NCBI GenBank assembly: GCA_947483545.1
Contig: CANKNP010000325.1
Span: 1-5,729, forward strand
Reading direction: 5' to 3'
Origin: Deltaproteobacteria bacterium
GTDB taxonomy: Bacteria; Myxococcota; UBA796; SXON01
Length of the DNA stretch: 5,729 nucleotides
This document shows positions 1 to 5,713 of this stretch, piece by piece. The notes under the pieces are model-generated. The model was not told the DNA's origin, searched no databases, and saw nothing but the letters and a program-made list of their open reading frames with translations. Both the position numbers and the translations under genes were made by a program. Numbering within the stretch: the stretch's first letter is position 1; each line of letters opens with the position of its first letter.

Positions 1-73
1 CCCGAAGCTCGGCAAGCGCGTGCTCGAAGCTGTCGCCGTGGTCTTGTGCCTGGTGGAAGCGGGTGAGGGTCAT
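1..73 (-). CDS. DUF1810 family protein, N-terminal fragment (cut by window edge)
   Basis: Only the first 24 codons are inside the window; the rest lies beyond the left edge. The ATG (71-73) opens a reading frame beginning MTLTRFHQAQ and continuing through FEHALAELR. This matches my memory of the DUF1810 N terminus, where a short 'L-x-R-F-x-x-A-Q' segment is followed some residues later by 'ALAELR' and then a 'GRKxSHWxWF' block that would lie outside the window. DUF1810 proteins are small cytoplasmic proteins of unknown function, sometimes mislabelled calpastatin. The ATG overlaps the stop of the upstream beta-barrel gene by 4 bases (ATGA). No clear Shine-Dalgarno sequence precedes it, so translation probably depends on coupling. 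The family call rests on a short segment and is moderately sure; that a gene starts here is more certain. Confidence 0.68.
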   Translation of the reverse strand, partial: MTLTRFHQAQDHGDSFEHALAELR

Positions 74-855
74 TTGGATTTGCCGAAGAGGTTCAGGTTG
101 CCGGAGAGGGAGACGCTCGCGCGGGTGTAGACCATTCCTCCGTACCCCAAGATCTTTTCGGAGGTCAGCAACGACCACCCCACGCCGATCTGTAGCCGGT
201 CAACCGGGCTCCACACCACGCTGCTTGCCCCTTCAAACCACGGATCCTGCTGCATCGGGTGGTTGTCCAACCCGTACACCGGCACCGTGAACGCGTAGCT
301 CCCGCGGAAGGAGAACGGCATCTCCCAGCGGCGATGAGGGGTGACGGTGAGGCGGGCCCCAAGCGTCGGCGCGAACGAGAGGTAGGCATAGGTGAACCAA
401 TGGGTGTGGTCGATTTTTTCCTCGTCGCCGTCGCCGTCCACATCCTCCTTGGTGGTCCATTCGTCGGTGTGCTCCCCCGCGACCCAGTTCATGCCCGACC
501 CCGCGAGCAGATCGAGCCGGAGCATGTCCCGCTCCCAGACGCGGACGCTCGTCCCCAGGGAATAGGCGCTGCCGTCGATGTCCGGGCCGACACTCGCAAA
601 GATGTCGACGCCGTCGGCCACCCCCACCCCCGCGAACAGCTGAGCGCCCCCCCCTGGGGTGTACCCAGGCATCAGCGGCGCCAGGCGGGGGCCAGCGCCG
701 CTCAGCCCCCCCGCGCCATGCGCCCGAACCCCGCCCCCCACCTCCACTTCCCCCTGCACCATGGGGTCCATCGCGGTCGGGAAGGGCTCGGGCGGTGGGT
801 ACGCGGTGACCACGAAAGCACAGCCGGAGGCCAGCCACAACCACAGCAGCCTCAT
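70..855 (-). CDS. Predicted outer-membrane beta-barrel protein (exported, function unknown)
   Basis: This 261-aa protein is not a family I can name. Residues 1-18 form a hydrophobic export signal. It can be read as a signal peptidase I site after V16-T-A18, or as a lipoprotein site at A9-S-G-C12, which would be unusually short and lacks Leu at -3. The mature part shows alternating hydrophobic/polar, Gly- and aromatic-rich stretches typical of barrel strands, for example around residues 71-90, 97-120, 153-172, 181-194, 209-230 and 238-257. These are separated by polar turns. One loop (138-149) has a DxDxDG calcium-loop pattern. The protein ends in FGKSK, so it lacks the usual terminal aromatic residue, although F257 is close. 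The start ATG (853-855) has a good ribosome binding site and overlaps the helicase stop by 4 bases. The gene is the middle one of a three-gene operon. A surface-exposed or small transport role is possible but unproven. Confidence 0.8.
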   Translation of the reverse strand: MRLLWLWLASGCAFVVTAYPPPEPFPTAMDPMVQGEVEVGGGVRAHGAGGLSGAGPRLAPLMPGYTPGGGAQLFAGVGVADGVDIFASVGPDIDGSAYSLGTSVRVWERDMLRLDLLAGSGMNWVAGEHTDEWTTKEDVDGDGDEEKIDHTHWFTYAYLSFAPTLGARLTVTPHRRWEMPFSFRGSYAFTVPVYGLDNHPMQQDPWFEGASSVVWSPVDRLQIGVGWSLLTSEKILGYGGMVYTRASVSLSGNLNLFGKSK

Positions 856-3236
856 TCAGATTCTCCCCCATAAAACGCCCGCATCTGCGCAAGTGAAGCC
901 CGCCACGGCCCGGTAAACCGCCGCGCATTGGGCAACGACGCCAAAAATACCCGCCCGTACGCATGATCATGCAGCCGTCGATCCAGCACGATCACAACGC
1001 CGCGATCCGTCGTCGAGCGGATCAGGCGCCCAAATCCCTGGCGCAATTTCAATACCGCTTGGGGCAGCGTGAAACCGTAAAAGGGGTCCACCCCCCGCTC
1101 CCGCAGCCGCTCATGCCGCGCCTCCGAAACGGGCTCGTTCGGCGGGCGGAACGGTAGCCGCGGGATGATCACCAGGCGTAGCGCCTCGCCCCGAACGCTC
1201 ACGCCCTCCCAGAACGAGTCGGTGGCGAACAGCACGGCGTTCCGGTCGGCACGGAATTGTTCGAGGATCCCGGCGGTGCCGGTCTCCGGCTGCTCCAAGA
1301 TCGCGAAGGCGCCGGCCACCCGGGCCCGAACCCTGGCGGCCAGATCCCGGACGGTCTGGTAGCTGGTGCAGAGCACAAAGGCGCCGCCGCCGGTCAATAG
1401 GACGGCGTCGCCAACGACCTCGGCGACGCGATCGACCCAGCCGGGATCGTTCGGCACGGGCAGGTCCCGAGGGGCGAGGAGCAAGGCCTGGCGCGGGTAG
1501 TCGAAGGGGCTCGAAAACAGCGCGGTCTCAGCACCCTGCAAGCCGGTGCGCTCGATCAGGTGGTCGAACCGGGCCTGGACGGTGAGCGTCGCGCTGGTCA
1601 GGACCGCGGCCCGAGGCCGATCGTCGCTGGGTCCAAGGTGCAGCCGTAAGAAGGGCGCGACGTCGATGGGCGCCCGGATCAAGCTGATGGCACCCCGCCG
1701 CCCGCCTTGGATGTACGCGCACCAGTCGGCGTTCGCCTCCAGCAGCGCGTGTGCGACGTCCGCCTGCTCTTGCAGCCGACGACGAGACCGCTGGAGCTCC
1801 TTCAGCGGCTGGGCCTCGGCCGCCGGGACCTCGTCCTCCCGCTTGGCCTCCACCGCCTCGATCGCCCCAAGCCGACCCGCGGCGCGCTCCAGCTCGACGG
1901 CCAGATCCCGCAGATGGTGGGCCTCTGGAAACGGGGTCGGCACCCGCTGCGGCAACGGCGATCGCTGACCAATCGCGTAGAAGCCCAGCCGCGCGGCGTC
2001 GAGCACCGACCGCAACGCATCCACTGCGTCCGCCTCCAGCCCCGCGATCTCCTGGGACCGCCGCGCGAGCCGCTGGATCGCCCCGGGACGATGTCCTCGG
2101 CTCACGAGCTTGCCCACCGCGCGCCGGATCGCCAGCTCCGAGAGCCGCTGCTCCCCCGCGCGGGTCGCCGCCGCCTCCAGGTGGTGCGCCTCATCGACGA
2201 TCACCCGCTGGAACGCCGGCAGGATGCCGTTCCCGTTGTTCTGGGCCTTGAGCGCGAGGTCCGCGAGCAGCAGCGCGTGGTTCACCACGATCACGTGGGC
2301 CCCCGCCGCCGCCCGACGCGCGTTGTAGTAAAAACACGTATTGAAATGCGGACAGCGGGCGCGCAGCGTGTGATCGCTGTCGGATTCGACCTCCTCCCAA
2401 AGGTCGTTGCCTACCCCGACCAGCTCCCCCCGATCGCCCGTCAGCGTCGTCTTGGCCCAGTCGCGGATCTGGTCGAGCGCGCCCTGTTCTTCCTCGTCGA
2501 CGACAGCCTCCTGCAGCTTTCGCCGGCAGGCGTAGTTGCCACGCCCTTTCAAAAGCGCGGTCTTGAGCCGACCGCCGTAGACCTTGTGCAAGAGCGGCAG
2601 GTCGTCGGCCATCAGCTGCTGCTGCAGCGCCTTTGTGAACGTGCTGACGACGACCTTGGTGTCGTTCCGCATCGCCCAGAGCGCAGCCGGCACAAGGTAG
2701 CCGAGGGACTTCCCCGTGCCGGTGCCTGCCTCGACGATCAGCGTGATGCCTCGCTCCTCGGCCTCCGGCGCGCCCAACGTGTCGGCCACCCGCTCCGCCA
2801 TCTCGACCTGACCCGGCCGAGGCTCCCACCCGTCCATCCGGGCCGGCAGCTCGCGGTCGAAAAACCCGCGCAGCTCCTCCGGATCCACGGGCTCCATCGC
2901 CTTCGCCTTGGGCTCGACCACCCAGTTCGCCCGGCGCACGTCGCTGTCCACGATCACAAAGCCGACGCCATCTTCGCCGAAGTTCCCCGCGAGGTGCAGA
3001 TCGGCGCCCGAGGGTCTGAGATCGCCGGAGGGATGGTTGTGGATCACCACCTGACCGGCCCGTGGCCTGCTTCGTAGCGCGAGGACCGAATCAGGCGTGC
3101 CCCGCGCGTGAACCTCCAATCCGCTGACACGACGCTTCTCGTCCACGTCGCCGACCGCGAAAACCTCGACGCCGCCCGCCTCATGGATCTCCCGCCTGAG
3201 CAGCTCAGCAGGCCCCGGGAGAAAGCGAAGCGACAT
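852..3236 (-). CDS. DinG-type ATP-dependent DNA helicase with N-terminal RadC-like JAB domain
   Basis: This 794-aa cytoplasmic protein has two parts. Residues 1 to about 105 resemble the RadC JAB/MPN+ fold: E24 as the likely distal glutamate, a GTPDSV segment (46-51), then H66-N-H68-P-S-G and S76/D79, which fits the metal-binding HxHx7Sx2D spacing exactly. Residues from about 135 on form an XPD/DinG superfamily 2 helicase, a family that unwinds DNA 5'-3' using ATP. Visible are a Q-motif-like RPGQ (140-143), Walker A in EAGTGTGKS (169-177), motif Ia (198-208), Fe-S-domain cysteines C237, C295 and C301, the VVNH motif (317-320), DEAH (348-351), TSATL (547-551), the FWEGVS region of motif V (675-680) and motif VI QGFGRLIR (733-740). 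Thr290 sits where a fourth cysteine is usual. The ATG at 3234-3236 is the first possible start, because an in-frame TAG lies four codons upstream. No strong ribosome binding site is visible. A role in repair or in resolving blocked replication structures is inferred from the family. Confidence 0.93.
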   Translation of the reverse strand: MSLRFLPGPAELLRREIHEAGGVEVFAVGDVDEKRRVSGLEVHARGTPDSVLALRSRPRAGQVVIHNHPSGDLRPSGADLHLAGNFGEDGVGFVIVDSDVRRANWVVEPKAKAMEPVDPEELRGFFDRELPARMDGWEPRPGQVEMAERVADTLGAPEAEERGITLIVEAGTGTGKSLGYLVPAALWAMRNDTKVVVSTFTKALQQQLMADDLPLLHKVYGGRLKTALLKGRGNYACRRKLQEAVVDEEEQGALDQIRDWAKTTLTGDRGELVGVGNDLWEEVESDSDHTLRARCPHFNTCFYYNARRAAAGAHVIVVNHALLLADLALKAQNNGNGILPAFQRVIVDEAHHLEAAATRAGEQRLSELAIRRAVGKLVSRGHRPGAIQRLARRSQEIAGLEADAVDALRSVLDAARLGFYAIGQRSPLPQRVPTPFPEAHHLRDLAVELERAAGRLGAIEAVEAKREDEVPAAEAQPLKELQRSRRRLQEQADVAHALLEANADWCAYIQGGRRGAISLIRAPIDVAPFLRLHLGPSDDRPRAAVLTSATLTVQARFDHLIERTGLQGAETALFSSPFDYPRQALLLAPRDLPVPNDPGWVDRVAEVVGDAVLLTGGGAFVLCTSYQTVRDLAARVRARVAGAFAILEQPETGTAGILEQFRADRNAVLFATDSFWEGVSVRGEALRLVIIPRLPFRPPNEPVSEARHERLRERGVDPFYGFTLPQAVLKLRQGFGRLIRSTTDRGVVIVLDRRLHDHAYGRVFLASLPNARRFTGPWRASLAQMRAFYGGESE
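863..869 (-). promoter_or_regulatory. Ribosome binding site of the beta-barrel gene
   Basis: On the minus strand this reads GGGGGAG, with 7 bases between the GGAG core and the ATG at 853-855. It lies inside the last codons of the helicase gene. It supports the chosen start and means the downstream gene can recruit ribosomes itself as well as by coupling through the ATGA overlap. Confidence 0.6.
2922..3236 (-). other. RadC-like JAB/JAMM domain encoded at the 5' end of the helicase gene
   Basis: This is the domain-coding segment for residues 1-105. The H66, H68, S76 and D79 pattern is intact, so a zinc site could form. JAB domains are known as metal-dependent isopeptidases, and in the RadC branch they are DNA-metabolism proteins of unsettled activity. 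The segment is shorter than a full RadC protein and lacks the helix-hairpin-helix region that precedes JAB in RadC. It then passes through a linker (about 106-135) into the helicase. Confidence 0.85.
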
Positions 3237-3365
3237 CGCGCACAGCTAAGCGGTGCCGCCGGTCCGCGCTTTCTGCCTCGCGGCGCTTCGAACCCGCGCT
3301 TCGTGCAATTTTGGGGTCCCACCCGAAGATTGCGCGGGTATGCTGGGGCCCCCTCCAGGTCCCCG
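3237..3365. promoter_or_regulatory. Divergent intergenic region between the helicase operon and the lipoprotein gene
   Basis: These 129 bp must hold the starts of both divergent transcripts, unless either is expressed from elsewhere. The most AT-rich patch is around 3304-3313. On the plus strand TATGCT (3339-3344) could be a -10 element, about 22 bases before the lipoprotein ATG, but no good -35 sits 16-18 bases upstream. On the minus strand I found no convincing -35/-10 pair. An 8-base direct repeat GCGCTTCG occurs at 3283-3290 and 3296-3303, and a GGGGCCCC palindrome lies at 3345-3352. No small gene is apparent. Confidence 0.45.
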
Positions 3366-3953
3366 ATGCGCCTCGTCCACAGCCTCCTCGCATTCACCTT
3401 CCTCGCCGCCTGCGGCACCGCGACCATCGAGCTCGGCGAAGATTCGGGCACCCTCGACACCGCCGACACAGGCAGCAACGGGGCGGCCGACGGCGGTGAC
3501 GGCGGCGACAACGGGGACAACGGCGGCGACAACGGTGGCAACGGAGACAGCGGCGACAATGGCGGCCAGGATGACGGCGGCGATGGCGGCGACAACAACG
3601 GCCGGGACATCGAGTACGTCGGCGAGGTGGACGCGGAGGTCACCATCGACAATCCGAATGGCAACGACCAGACGCTTGATTGCAGGGGTGTCGCCGAGTT
3701 CACAGTGACGTCCGCGGGCAAGCTGACGGGCGACGCGAGCTGCGAGATCAGTGGGCAGCCGGTGGCCGGGGAGCTGACAGGGTCGGCGGGCGGCGGATCC
3801 GTCGAGGCGGAGTGGGCCATCGTGGTCGGGCCGAACGTGGTGGTGGTCCCGCTGGAGGGCGAGTTGGATGAGCACAGCGCGCGAATGGACGGGGAGCGGG
3901 AGATCGAGGGCTACGGCTCGATCGAGGTCACCATCACCGCCAGCTCGCACTGA
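3366..3953 (+). CDS. Secreted lipoprotein with Asp/Gly/Asn-rich tether
   Basis: This 195-aa protein has a textbook lipoprotein signal: an Arg at position 2, a hydrophobic core and the lipobox L13-A-A-C16, so Cys16 should be lipidated and the protein anchored to the cell envelope. A short Thr/Asp segment (about 26-38) leads into a low-complexity linker of Gly, Asp and Asn (42-79). A small C-terminal domain (about 81-195) follows, rich in Val/Thr/Glu and looking like beta structure; C106 and C126 could form its one disulfide. I do not recognise the domain. The reading frame is open well upstream, but the ATG at 3366 is the start that begins exactly at the signal peptide; any earlier start would bury it. 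A weak AGG (3356-3358) precedes it. The arsC-like gene follows after 4 bp, so the two are probably co-transcribed. Confidence 0.85.
   Translation: MRLVHSLLAFTFLAACGTATIELGEDSGTLDTADTGSNGAADGGDGGDNGDNGGDNGGNGDSGDNGGQDDGGDGGDNNGRDIEYVGEVDAEVTIDNPNGNDQTLDCRGVAEFTVTSAGKLTGDASCEISGQPVAGELTGSAGGGSVEAEWAIVVGPNVVVVPLEGELDEHSARMDGEREIEGYGSIEVTITASSH
3489..3602 (+). repeat. Low-complexity GGC/GAC/AAC coding tract
   Basis: This tract encodes residues 42-79 of the lipoprotein, almost entirely Gly, Asp and Asn. The DNA is an irregular array of GGC, GAC and AAC codons and close variants, not a perfect tandem repeat. It probably serves as a flexible, acidic tether between lipid anchor and folded domain. 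Such tracts can vary in length by slippage. It lacks the hydrophobic position of RTX nonapeptides, so it is not an RTX calcium roll. Confidence 0.8.
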
Positions 3954-3957
3954 TCTC

Positions 3958-4359
3958 GTGAGCGTCGTCATCTTCGCGTGTGTTCACAACGCGGGCCGGT
4001 CGCAGATGTCGGCCGCATGGTTCAATGCGCTGGTGGATCCGACTGTGGCGCGGGCGATCTCCGCGGGCACGGACCCCGGGGTGCGGGTACACCCGGAGGT
4101 GCTGATCGCCATGCGGGAGGTCGGCATCGATCTCGACGGCGTTCAACCCCAGAAGTTGACGCAGGAGCTGGCCGAGGGCGCCGCCTGGCTCGTCACGATG
4201 GGGTGCGGCGATGCCTGCCCGGTGGTTCCTGGCTGTCAACGCGCCGATTGGCCGTTGGAGGACCCCAAAGGCAAACCTGTCGAGCGGGTGCGTGAGATCC
4301 GGGAGGAGATCCGGGAGCGGGTGCTGGCGTTTGCGGCGGAGCAGGGGTGGGGGCGGTAG
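3958..4359 (+). CDS. arsC: ArsC-type arsenate reductase, low-molecular-weight phosphatase fold
   Basis: This 133-aa cytoplasmic enzyme is predicted to reduce arsenate to arsenite, using a cysteine cascade and an external thiol such as thioredoxin or a low-molecular-weight thiol. The N-terminal P-loop C8-V-H-N-A-G-R14-S15 fits CX5R[ST], with C8 as nucleophile. The TMGCGDACP segment supplies C83 and C87, the likely relay cysteines. A third, C93, follows in VPGC. D102-P103 is the family's general-acid Asp-Pro loop. The length is normal for the family. The start is taken as GTG at 3958, because it places the P-loop strand (SVVIFAC) at the very N terminus as in homologues; an upstream ATG at 3868 would run inside the lipoprotein gene. 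No clear ribosome binding site is seen, so coupling to the lipoprotein stop 4 bp upstream is likely. No arsR or arsB/acr3 lies in the window. A tyrosine phosphatase is the alternative, but the extra cysteines argue against it. Confidence 0.9.
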   Translation: MSVVIFACVHNAGRSQMSAAWFNALVDPTVARAISAGTDPGVRVHPEVLIAMREVGIDLDGVQPQKLTQELAEGAAWLVTMGCGDACPVVPGCQRADWPLEDPKGKPVERVREIREEIRERVLAFAAEQGWGR

Positions 4360-4383
4360 GTCCGTCCCTCTCCCCCGCCCGAC
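4360..4383. other. Short gap between convergent genes
   Basis: Only 24 bp separate the stops of arsC (plus) and the metalloprotease gene (minus). The G-rich end of arsC and the C-rich gap could pair weakly across the junction, but the complementarity is interrupted and there is no T-run, so I do not call a terminator. Transcripts probably overlap at their 3' ends. Confidence 0.4.
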
Positions 4384-5619
4384 TCACCAGGCCGCCGGCC
4401 CAAACCTCGCAAACACGGCCTCCGCTGCCGGCTTCGGATCCGCACCAGGCTCAGGGCCGGCGAGCAGGAGGCGCAGGGCATCCTCCAGCGGCGGCACTTT
4501 CCTCGCTCGCATCGCGATGCCTACCAACATGTGCCCCTTGCAGGCCCAGACTTCCTCGTAACGGTCCTTGTCACTCCCGACCCTCACCCGCACCGAGCTG
4601 TCCGCCTCGGGCAGATGCAGGGAAAGCTCGGCGGGGACAGTCACCTTGGCGCCCAACTTCATGAGCGCCCGAAAGCTCGACTGGCCCACCATGGCGTTCC
4701 GCCGGATGCCGACCCAGAGTCGCGCAGACTCCACTCGCGACATCGCCCAGGCGTAAACATGCAGCTCTGCGTCGGCTCCCGACACCCTGAGCGTCTGACC
4801 GGCATCGGCACGCAAGTCCCAGCTCGCGGAAAGGAGGCTGTGCGGGGTCACCGTCTCCGTGCCGGGCACGGGGACCTCCGGAAGCAGCTGCTGCGCAACC
4901 CGTGCGGGCGCGTCCCAGGTCCGCCAGCCCCGCGGGAACCCATCCATCGCGACAGCTTCGATATCGGCACGCTGGAGCGGCGGTCCACTGCGCCCCAGGA
5001 GCGACCAGGCAGACCCCTGTCCAAACCTCCGCTCCCACGCCTCGACGAAGCGAGCGCCGTACCCGTAGGTGAACACCAAGTCCGTCGGCTCTCTCGACCC
5101 GAGCATGTCGACCCCGTGTAGCGCCCGGACGAACTCCCGAACCCTCGCCGGACAGAAGGCCTCGGCCAACGCGTCCGCCTGCCCCTCTTGCAGCGCCTGA
5201 TACGCGTCCCACCTGCTCGATCCAAAGTTGACCCCCCGCTCGTGCTGCGCCGCGTGGACGAGCTCGTGGGCGACCACGCACCGGACCACAGGCTCCACTT
5301 CATCAGGGGGAACCTCGCTCTCCGTGAGCGCCGCGCGAAAGTTGTCCACCACCAGCGTGATGTCCCCGCGGTCGGGGTCGTACAGGCCCATGACCCCGGC
5401 AGCCACACGCTCCGCGTACCGGGCGGCGGACTCCTCGCCGTAGGCCACACGGTGCTCCGCGATCAACATCTCCGTCGTCTTCACGCGCCCAGGCGGCAGC
5501 GGCGACAACACCGCCCCTGTCACCGCCCGCATCCGCATCGCGAGCTCACCGATCATCCGGTTCAATCCCGCCTCGTCCACCCCTGCGTGGGCCTGCAGGC
5601 ACCAGAGCAAGCTGAGCAT
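4384..5619 (-). CDS. Secreted HEXXH zinc metalloprotease-like protein
   Basis: This 411-aa protein begins with a short hydrophobic signal whose likely signal peptidase I site follows A10-H-A12. The n-region has no positive charge, which is unusual. Residues about 75-90 read GLYDPDRGDITLVVDN, a 'G-x-YD-P' strand block I associate with predicted zincins. The active-site helix follows: H118-E-L-V-H122, then E145 in EGQAD (145-149), 22 residues after the second His. This is the gluzincin arrangement, with H118, H122 and E145 as zinc ligands and E119 as the catalytic base. The C-terminal part (about 255-375) looks beta-rich and may be a substrate- or surface-binding domain; I do not recognise it. 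C114, C156 and C360 are the mature cysteines. The start is supported by a strong GGAGG five bases upstream. The protein probably acts in the periplasm or outside the cell. Substrate unknown; proteolysis itself is inferred from the motif. Confidence 0.83.
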   Translation of the reverse strand: MLSLLWCLQAHAGVDEAGLNRMIGELAMRMRAVTGAVLSPLPPGRVKTTEMLIAEHRVAYGEESAARYAERVAAGVMGLYDPDRGDITLVVDNFRAALTESEVPPDEVEPVVRCVVAHELVHAAQHERGVNFGSSRWDAYQALQEGQADALAEAFCPARVREFVRALHGVDMLGSREPTDLVFTYGYGARFVEAWERRFGQGSAWSLLGRSGPPLQRADIEAVAMDGFPRGWRTWDAPARVAQQLLPEVPVPGTETVTPHSLLSASWDLRADAGQTLRVSGADAELHVYAWAMSRVESARLWVGIRRNAMVGQSSFRALMKLGAKVTVPAELSLHLPEADSSVRVRVGSDKDRYEEVWACKGHMLVGIAMRARKVPPLEDALRLLLAGPEPGADPKPAAEAVFARFGPAAW

Positions 5620-5624
5620 GAGAG

Positions 5625-5632
5625 CCTCCCCC
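5625..5632 (-). promoter_or_regulatory. Ribosome binding site of the metalloprotease gene
   Basis: On the minus strand this reads GGGGGAGG, ending five bases before the ATG at 5617-5619. It is the best Shine-Dalgarno sequence in the window and fixes the start that gives the short signal peptide. Confidence 0.72.
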
Positions 5633-5637
5633 GGGCC

Positions 5638-5666
5638 CTTATCCTCAGCGCGGGCACGGCGCGCAA
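5638..5666 (-). promoter_or_regulatory. Possible sigma70-type promoter of the metalloprotease gene
   Basis: On the minus strand TTGCGC (5661-5666) and GATAAG (5638-5643) are separated by exactly 17 bases. They match the consensus at 3/6 and 4/6 positions. Transcription would start near 5631, giving a leader of only about a dozen bases with the ribosome binding site at its 5' end. The rest of the upstream DNA is very GC-rich, so this is the best candidate, but a single weak match is not proof. Confidence 0.35.
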
Positions 5667-5681
5667 CCCAACCCGGAACGC

Positions 5682-5693
5682 CGAGGGCCCTCG
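5682..5693. repeat. Perfect 12-bp palindrome CGAGGGCCCTCG
   Basis: This self-complementary dyad lies about 15 bp upstream of the putative -35 box of the metalloprotease gene, a position that would suit a regulator binding site. In DNA this rich in G and C a 12-bp palindrome can arise by chance, so the role is uncertain. Confidence 0.35.
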
Positions 5694-5713
5694 CTGCTCC
5701 TTGCTGGGCGGGG

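Noticed and set aside
233..970. Minus-strand frame of 245 codons overlapping the beta-barrel gene
   Set aside because: It is Gly/Arg-rich without domains and conflicts with the barrel frame, which has a signal peptide, a ribosome binding site and ATGA overlaps at both ends.
1707..3077. Long plus-strand open frame (456 codons) antisense to the helicase gene
   Set aside because: It is rich in Arg, Pro, Leu and His with no recognisable domain and lies wholly opposite a gene with complete helicase motifs. This is the usual mirror effect of high-GC codon bias.
3303..3325. Possible sigma54 promoter on the minus strand (TGGGAC...TTGCA) upstream of the helicase
   Set aside because: The distance between the GG and GC elements is 11 or 12 bases rather than the strict 10, so it should not work as a -24/-12 promoter.
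3489..3602. RTX-type calcium-binding repeats in the lipoprotein
   Set aside because: The GGDGGDNGDN tract lacks the regular nonapeptide spacing and the hydrophobic residue of GGxGxDxUx.
3044..3971. Two minus-strand open frames (258 and 241 codons) opposite the lipoprotein gene
   Set aside because: Their Pro/Ser- or Val/Ala-rich repeats are the complement of the GGC/GAC tract. The plus-strand frame has a real lipobox and a following coupled gene.
4294..4317. Perfect tandem 12-bp repeat (GAGATCCGGGAG twice) near the 3' end of arsC
   Set aside because: It encodes EIRE-EIRE in the C-terminal helix, where the family normally has a similar charged pattern, and the protein is of normal length. It therefore does not look like an insertion.
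4340..4380. Possible bidirectional terminator between arsC and the metalloprotease gene
   Set aside because: The G-run and C-run can pair only with interruptions, and no T-tract follows on either strand.
852..5619. A single defence or other dedicated multi-gene system spanning the window
   Set aside because: The genes fall into three separately oriented units with unrelated predicted roles. No transposase, integrase, toxin-antitoxin pair, nuclease partner or CRISPR element accompanies the JAB-helicase.
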